This document shows, piece by piece, positions 59,190 through 64,000 of a stretch of DNA of 64,000 nucleotides. The stretch covers positions 37,764,715 to 37,828,714 of the forward strand of contig OX411559.1 in assembly GCA_948146395.1 (NCBI GenBank), in the 5' to 3' direction. The translations under genes and the position numbers were made by a program. This stretch comes from Fragum whitleyi (lineage: Eukaryota > Mollusca > Bivalvia > Cardiida > Cardiidae). The stretch's first letter is position 1. Every line of letters begins with the position of its first letter. The notes under the pieces were generated by a model, which searched no databases, had not been told where the DNA came from, and saw nothing but the letters and a program-made list of their open reading frames with translations.

Positions 59190-59520
59190 CCTTAAACCAG
59201 GGATTTGACCCTCAAAAATTTTCCTCAAGGGTCCTTTTTGTCCCAGTGAATTTCCAGTGCACTGTGCAACCTATGCAATATAAAAGGTTATATAAATCAA
59301 TAGATTTCTTCATACCATTACAAAAGATCTATAGAAGTGGCAAGAACATAAACCATAAAGTGTCTCCACTTTATTGTTTATGTTGTTTCAGTGATATAGA
59401 TTACTTTACATGCGGATAAGTTTTAATGTTTTGCTCTTTTTGACCCCTTCAAACCAATTTTGACCCCCATAATTTTATGGTCAAAGCGTTAATGACTCCC
59501 ATATTCTAAAAGCTAGCTCA
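59190..59520 (-). repeat. Dispersed repeat, reverse copy of 46445-46790
   Basis: CCAGGGATTTGACCCTCAAA, GTGCAACCTATGCAATATAA, the hairpin ATAAACCATAAAGTG / CACTTTATTGTTTAT and CCATAATTTTATGGTCAAAG occur in reverse order and orientation to the first copy. Confidence 0.6.
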
Positions 59521-59611
59521 AGCTCTGAAAATGCAACATATAGGATAAGAAACTATTTTTTTCAAAGTTTTAATGTATAGGCTAATTTAAGCCTTGCAAA
59601 AAACAAAAACA

Positions 59612-59917
59612 AACAAGATGTGTTTGTGAAACACTAATGCCCCCGTAACAGCAATTTTTTTTTCAAAGTTTGACATTGACAGATGACCTTGACCTTGTCA
59701 CATGACCTTGACTTTGGTACCAGCGGATGCGGATCATTGAGATCTATCATCATGCCAAATTTGAGCTTTGTATGTCAAATACTTTTGGAGAAAAGGCAAA
59801 GGTTAAGTTTTAAGATAGACGGACTGACAGACGGACTGTGACAGACGGACAGATAGACAGACAGACGGACATGAGTAAAACAATATGCCCCCGATCTCTC
59901 GATACGGGGGCATAAAA
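59612..59917 (-). mobile_element. ATGCCCCC element, short reverse copy
   Basis: GATGTGTTTGTGAAACACTA then ATGCCCCCG on the left and GGGGGCATAAA on the right, with TCAAAGTTTGACATTGACAG, GACCTTGACCTTGTCACATG and a GACAGACAGACGGAC tract. Reverse of 16008-16305. Confidence 0.7.
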
Positions 59918-60537
59918 ACAGAACCTAAGGTTTTACCCAAATGAATATCATAATGGAATGAGCAAATTTATGCAGAAGTTGGTGACCCAAAAAGATGAAG
60001 TTATGATTTTGCTTCTTTTTTTGTTGCCAAGGAGGTTTTTTTGATACATGATAATTGAGGAGGCAATCCAAATTTTTTGTAGTTGTTTACGGTGAATGTC
60101 ATGATGATAATTACCAACAACAACAACAAAAAAATTATGGATTGGTTAATGAAATATTAAATGGTACGAAAGCCTGACTTTCAGAGAACAGGAAGGGCCA
60201 AAAGGCTTACATGCATGGTGACCAGTCAAATCTGCCCATTTTCAACTCAGCCCATCGGTGAATTAAGGCAAATCAGTCAATCTAACACAATTGTTTTGTC
60301 CTTCAATACATTCTTATCATAAGGGCTAGTCTGCTCCACACCCCAATTTTGTTTTCTATAATGTGCTATATTCCAATTTTTTTTTATAAATTCGCTCTAA
60401 TCCTACAATACTAATTGTCGTCATTATTGTTGTTTGTCTACAGTCTATTTAACGGTCTTTTAGCTACTAACGGCCACAATGTGCATTCTTCTCTAAAGTT
60501 ATCATGAAGTAAGTTAAGCTTGACCTTGTAACCTTAC
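59918..60537. other. No recognised feature
   Basis: AT-rich with ACAACAACAACAAAAAAA near 60115. No exon found with confidence. Confidence 0.35.
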
Positions 60538-60571
60538 TCAAATCCTCCATATTGCTAGACAATTCTTTCAT
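60538..60571 (-). CDS. Candidate first coding exon (weak)
   Basis: On the minus strand ATG at 60569-60571 opens MKELSSNMEDL and is followed by the donor GTAAGG at 60532-60537. Phase 1 does not fit the phase-0 entry of the exon at 56493, so if this belongs to LKAAEAR1 another exon lies between. The placement upstream of LKAAEAR1 is the only support. Confidence 0.2.
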
Positions 60572-60574
60572 ATG

Positions 60575-60717
60575 GGAAAAGTAACACAAAGCGCCTGAAG
60601 GGCGCTTTGCAGCTTTTCCCTCTTCTAGATAACGTGTGTAAAACATTAAAATAATCAAAATCAAAATGAAATACATATACCATCAAAGTTTAAATTTTTG
60701 TGATAGTGGCGGCCTAC
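60575..60717. promoter_or_regulatory. Possible divergent start region
   Basis: Lies between the minus-strand candidate ATG at 60571 and a plus-strand ATG at 60718 in the YY1-like context ATGGCGGATGATG. It contains the perfect palindrome arms CAAAGCGCC / GGCGCTTTG (60586-60608). No TATA box or CpG island is obvious. Confidence 0.25.
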
Positions 60718-60740
60718 ATGGCGGATGATGATCTTGAGAG
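60718..60740 (+). CDS. Candidate 5' coding exon on the plus strand (weak)
   Basis: ATGGCGGATGATGATCTTGA then GAG encodes MADDDLE before a weak donor (GTTTTG). No continuation was found in the remaining window. It may equally be a chance YY1-like motif, since AAATGGCGG words also occur at 5155, 23672 and 62215 (reverse). Confidence 0.15.
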
Positions 60741-61602
60741 GTTTTGCCATTTTGTTTTATCATTTATTTCAATTTATCTACTTTTTTTTTTTCGATTTTA
60801 TTTCTGTAGATCATAATTAAAATTTAGATTATAGTGAACATAAAATTAGGATAATAATCAGCATTATATTATAAAAGTTGCACATTTTTAACTAAATTCG
60901 CAGTTTGATTTTTTAAAAAACTGTAAGTACAGTTATTATAGCTAAAGCTATGCCGGCCAACATCTTGTTGGAATCTAATCCTATAGGATTTAGACCTGAC
61001 GCAGTTTCTATAATACGTGCACCAATATTCAAAGTACCCCCTTACATTTTTTTCGAAGAAATACACAACAAGAATTGTATTGAGTATCTTTCACTCATAT
61101 TTTAGGTTAATTTCTTCCGACGTAGCACTTATCTAAATGACTGTGACTGGAAATGACTGGACTGGAAATCAATCCAGAAATAAATGAGAAAAAGCAAATA
61201 GCCATCGGTTTGATAAATAGCTTATTTTGGTCTTCTGAAAATTAGTTTTTATGTGCATGTTTTGTACAACAACTGGGGAAGTATATTTCACATTATAACT
61301 GCACTTATTTTTTCCCAGTGACAATATCTTGGGAGTAGAAAAATGTCAACAAAGGATTCTATTGTCTTTTTCTTCGCATATTACTTAAAAATGACAAATA
61401 GCGGCCTTAGACCCCATTCAAGCGAGAAAAGAAAGAAAGAGCGGTTAGAACAGAAAGACACATACTATTGAATTTGATACAACATTCATATGTGTCGATA
61501 CAGCAAAAGGTTGGGGTGCAGGAGCTTTATTGTTCAATTCGGTAGCTAAAGTTGAGTAAATGAGCAAATCAAAAATGGTTCTTTCTTCAAATTACTTTTC
61601 TG
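60741..61602. other. No recognised feature
   Basis: AT-rich; no exon or repeat family recognised. Confidence 0.35.
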
Positions 61603-61824
61603 TATACTGGCTGGAGACCAATTCTCGCCGAGTACCAGTTCTTGCCAACTGATCAATTTCACAGTTAAGCCACAATATTTATTTACAACAAATTATTTTC
61701 TGAACAAAAGAAGTTCTTGTCAATAAAATTTGTAATTTAGAAGGGTTTTCTTTCCGTCTTTACCGTGTACCAGAGTTGTTGGCGAGAACTGGTACTTTGC
61801 GAGAATTGTTCTCTAACCAGTATA
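61603..61824. mobile_element. 222-bp MITE with 47-bp inverted ends
   Basis: TATACTGGCTGGAGACCAAT then TCTCGCCGAGTACCAGTTCT and its inverse ending CTCTAACCAGTATA match at 41 of 47 positions. The ends begin TA, as in Tc1/mariner-derived MITEs. Confidence 0.68.
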
Positions 61825-62936
61825 GGTTAAACCTATTAGTATATTATCAATAATACTGCAGTTTATTCCTTCCCCTGATGGTATAGTCTATCTGCATCCT
61901 CAAGTTCTTTCCTCTCATTGGTATATAAATTGTAATTAAAAATGTAATGGTCCACTGTCTTTTGTTCACCTAATCTAGTGCACATCTCTGATTGATTTTC
62001 AACATTGTCCGGGGACCGCCAAACTAGAATCTATGCTACCAAATATTTTTAATGGAAAATCTGATTATAAACAACAAACTAAATCAAATACAATTACCCC
62101 CATAATGCTCTTTGAGAAGGATTCTATGGTCAGTTGGAATTCATTTAAAATCTTCACTTGAAAGCCAAATTTGATTGATTCAGAGAAACTTTTCAAAATA
62201 TATTATGGTAGCCGCCATTTGTTTTTCGATCTCTTGGCAACGGAGCAATTATTCAACCCAACGGAATAATTACAAAATACTAAGTTAGTGCGTAGACTGG
62301 GAGTAGCACTTGTTGACTGGGGAGCCTGTCCTAATCTATCCATACTATGCAGTTTTCAAGTACCGGTATAATACCCTAAATTTTATCAATTTAGCATTTT
62401 TTTACACTTGCGGACGAACGAAAATCCGATTAGTGCCGCGGTAGTTAACCGTTGGCCACTCAACTCAATACAGCATACTTTGATGTACAATTAAGTAATA
62501 AAATTTTAAGCTTTGTTTTGTTACAACATATTAATATTAGCGACGTATTGCTATTTTTCTACTTGTAACCTAAAAGAACGTTGACTACATTGAGTTGTCA
62601 CTTTTAGTTTTGATTGTTTTCCTTGAAATGACGTTACTGCCGGTCGGGATAGCCTAGTAATCAGCTATTTTGAAAGGTCTTTTAAAAGCTTGCTATTTTT
62701 CTTTCTTTTCGCCAAAATTTAACTACATTTGTAGATTTTGTGTTTATTCTATTTTCACATGTTAATATCCCCAAAACGCTTACTACTTCAGGGGCGAATC
62801 AAGGATTTCCCCATGGGGGTTCGAACTATTGCTCTGAATCGATTTTAGCGCCACGTGGCGGTGTATCAGTCGTGCGTTCAGTCCTCCGCCCTTTGTATGT
62901 GTGTGTGTGTGGTGTTTTTTTTGTTTTGTTTTTGTT
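61825..62936. other. No recognised gene
   Basis: Unique-looking sequence with a (TG)n tract (GTATGTGTGTGTGTGTGG near 62896). AAATGGCGGC lies on the minus strand at 62215. A 75-codon open frame at 62740 has no domain. Confidence 0.35.
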
Positions 62937-63640
62937 AGCTCACATGAGCACATCGTGCTCAATGTGAGCTTTTGTGTTCATCAAATGTCCGTCGTTCGTC
63001 GTCCGTCGTGCGTCGTCCGTCGCCAGACGTAATTAATTTAAGTGCTTACACTCTGGAGGCCACAAATATTGACCAATCATCATGAAACTTGGTCAGAATG
63101 TTTGTCAGGTCTCAAGGATAAACCATTTTGAAAATAGGAAGGATCCGTACCATACCAAAGGAAAAGGGGCCAAAATGACAATTTTCTTGTTTACACTCTT
63201 GAGGCCACAAATATGGTCCAATCTTCATGAAATTTGGTCAGACTGTGTGTCAGTCACAATGATGAATCCTATTGAAAATAGGAAGGGTCGGTGTCATATC
63301 ACGGAAAAAGGAGCCCTGATGACAATTTTCTCGTTTAACATCTAGAGGCCACAAGTATGTCCAATCTTCATGAAACTTGGTCAGAATGATTGTCAGGTTA
63401 CAAGGATGAAGCCTATTGCAAATAGGAAGAATCTGTGTTATATCATTGGAAAAGGGACCCTAATGAAAAATTTCTTGTTTTCTCTCTAGAAGCCACAAAT
63501 ATGGTCCAATCTTCTTGAAACTTGGTCAGAATGTTTTTCAAGTCACAAGGATGAACCCCTTTGAAGTTGGGAAGGATCTGTGCCATATCATGGGAGAAGG
63601 GGCCTTGATGACAATATTATTGTTAACACTCTCACAGGGT
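62937..63640 (+). mobile_element. Tandem-repeat element, AGCTCACATGAGCAC type
   Basis: AGCTCACATGAGCACATCGT then GCTCAATGTGAGCT, CGTCCGTCGTGCGTCGTCCG, and four units of about 150 bp with CTTCATGAAACTTGGTCAGA, GGAAGGATCTGTGCCATATC and TTTACACTCT. Units match 36624-37653. The right end is not the usual CTCTTGTT, so it is probably truncated. Confidence 0.65.
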
Positions 63641-64000
63641 ATAACGTGCCACGCCGACACCAGAAGGTTCGTGGACACCTGGTCGATTTTTTCGATACGG
63701 AACTAACGGTGGAGCAACTTTTTGACTGATTTATAAACCGAAATAATCATTTTCATTTCCATTTTAAGTATAACTGTCGAGATAAATGGTTCTTCTTTTA
63801 GGAAATAAAAGTAGAGGGTAAAAACTAAGCCAAATGAGCGAGTTCTAGCCCTAGGAATGAGTGACTTTGCTTGATTTTTAGGTTTGTCATTATTATTTTT
63901 TTTTGTCAAACAACCTGACTATTCTTAATTTCTTGTGATTGTCTAAGAGCATTTATGTGTCCTCTATACGCATACCAAATTTCTCGGCGAAAGATCAAAA
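63641..64000. other. No recognised feature
   Basis: No exon, repeat family or motif recognised up to the window edge. Confidence 0.35.

Noticed and set aside
60190..60235. Two-codon minus-strand exon ATGCAT followed by GTAAGC as the LKAAEAR1 start
   Set aside because: The phase would fit, but such a short coding piece cannot be told from chance without transcript data.

Overview
The window looks like nuclear DNA of a marine mollusc, most probably a bivalve. Genes are sparse and split into short exons with GT..AG introns. The intervening sequence is AT-rich and packed with tRNA-headed SINEs, small terminal-inverted-repeat elements, foldback hairpins, and dispersed elements built from internal tandem repeats with AGCTCACCTGAGCAC-type or ATGCCCCC-type ends, a style I associate with bivalve genomes. 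Species and family cannot be read from the sequence.

Left third (1-22717, + strand): the 3' half of an Argonaute gene of the AGO1/2 (miRNA) class. Ten coding positions are filled by twelve exons. Together they encode the end of the L2/PAZ region, the MID domain and the whole PIWI domain, with all four catalytic residues and the conserved MYFA C-terminus. Two positions are duplicated. Exons 11113-11203 and 11744-11834 are both 91 nt, share phase and code for alternative versions of the segment holding the first catalytic Asp. Using both or neither causes an early stop, so they should be mutually exclusive. Two separate last exons (17361-17469 and 22600-22717) give different Ser/acid-rich tails before MYFA. 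Four isoforms are therefore possible. The 5' exons lie left of the window.

Middle (22718-41991): no gene was recognised. This stretch is a mosaic of repeats, several inserted in one another. The most striking is a 2421-bp CACTA-like element (27520-29940; CACTACTGCAA ends, TAG target duplication) made almost wholly of variants of short ATGGCCAT / TTAATGG / GGGCATGAAT words. It sits inside a dispersed tandem-repeat element.

Right part (41992-56493, - strand): an orthologue of LKAAEAR1, recognised because splicing of 49309-49380 to 47333-47390 creates the LKAAEAR motif. Six exons give 165 codons up to a stop; the start codon exon is to the right and not certain. Introns hold another set of repeats, including a 2.4-kb element containing two others, one with perfect 33-bp inverted ends.

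Right end (56494-64000): repeats, a possible divergent start region near 60538-60740, and further inverted-repeat elements. Families that recur across the window are an eight-copy 72-nt hairpin (pre-miRNA sized), two TTAA-flanked piggyBac-like MITE families beginning CCCTTGTCATGC and CCCTTT, a TTAA-flanked 160-bp foldback (GGTAGTGGACCC), and a mollusc-type SINE ending in GTTGAAAGTGGCGTTAAA.
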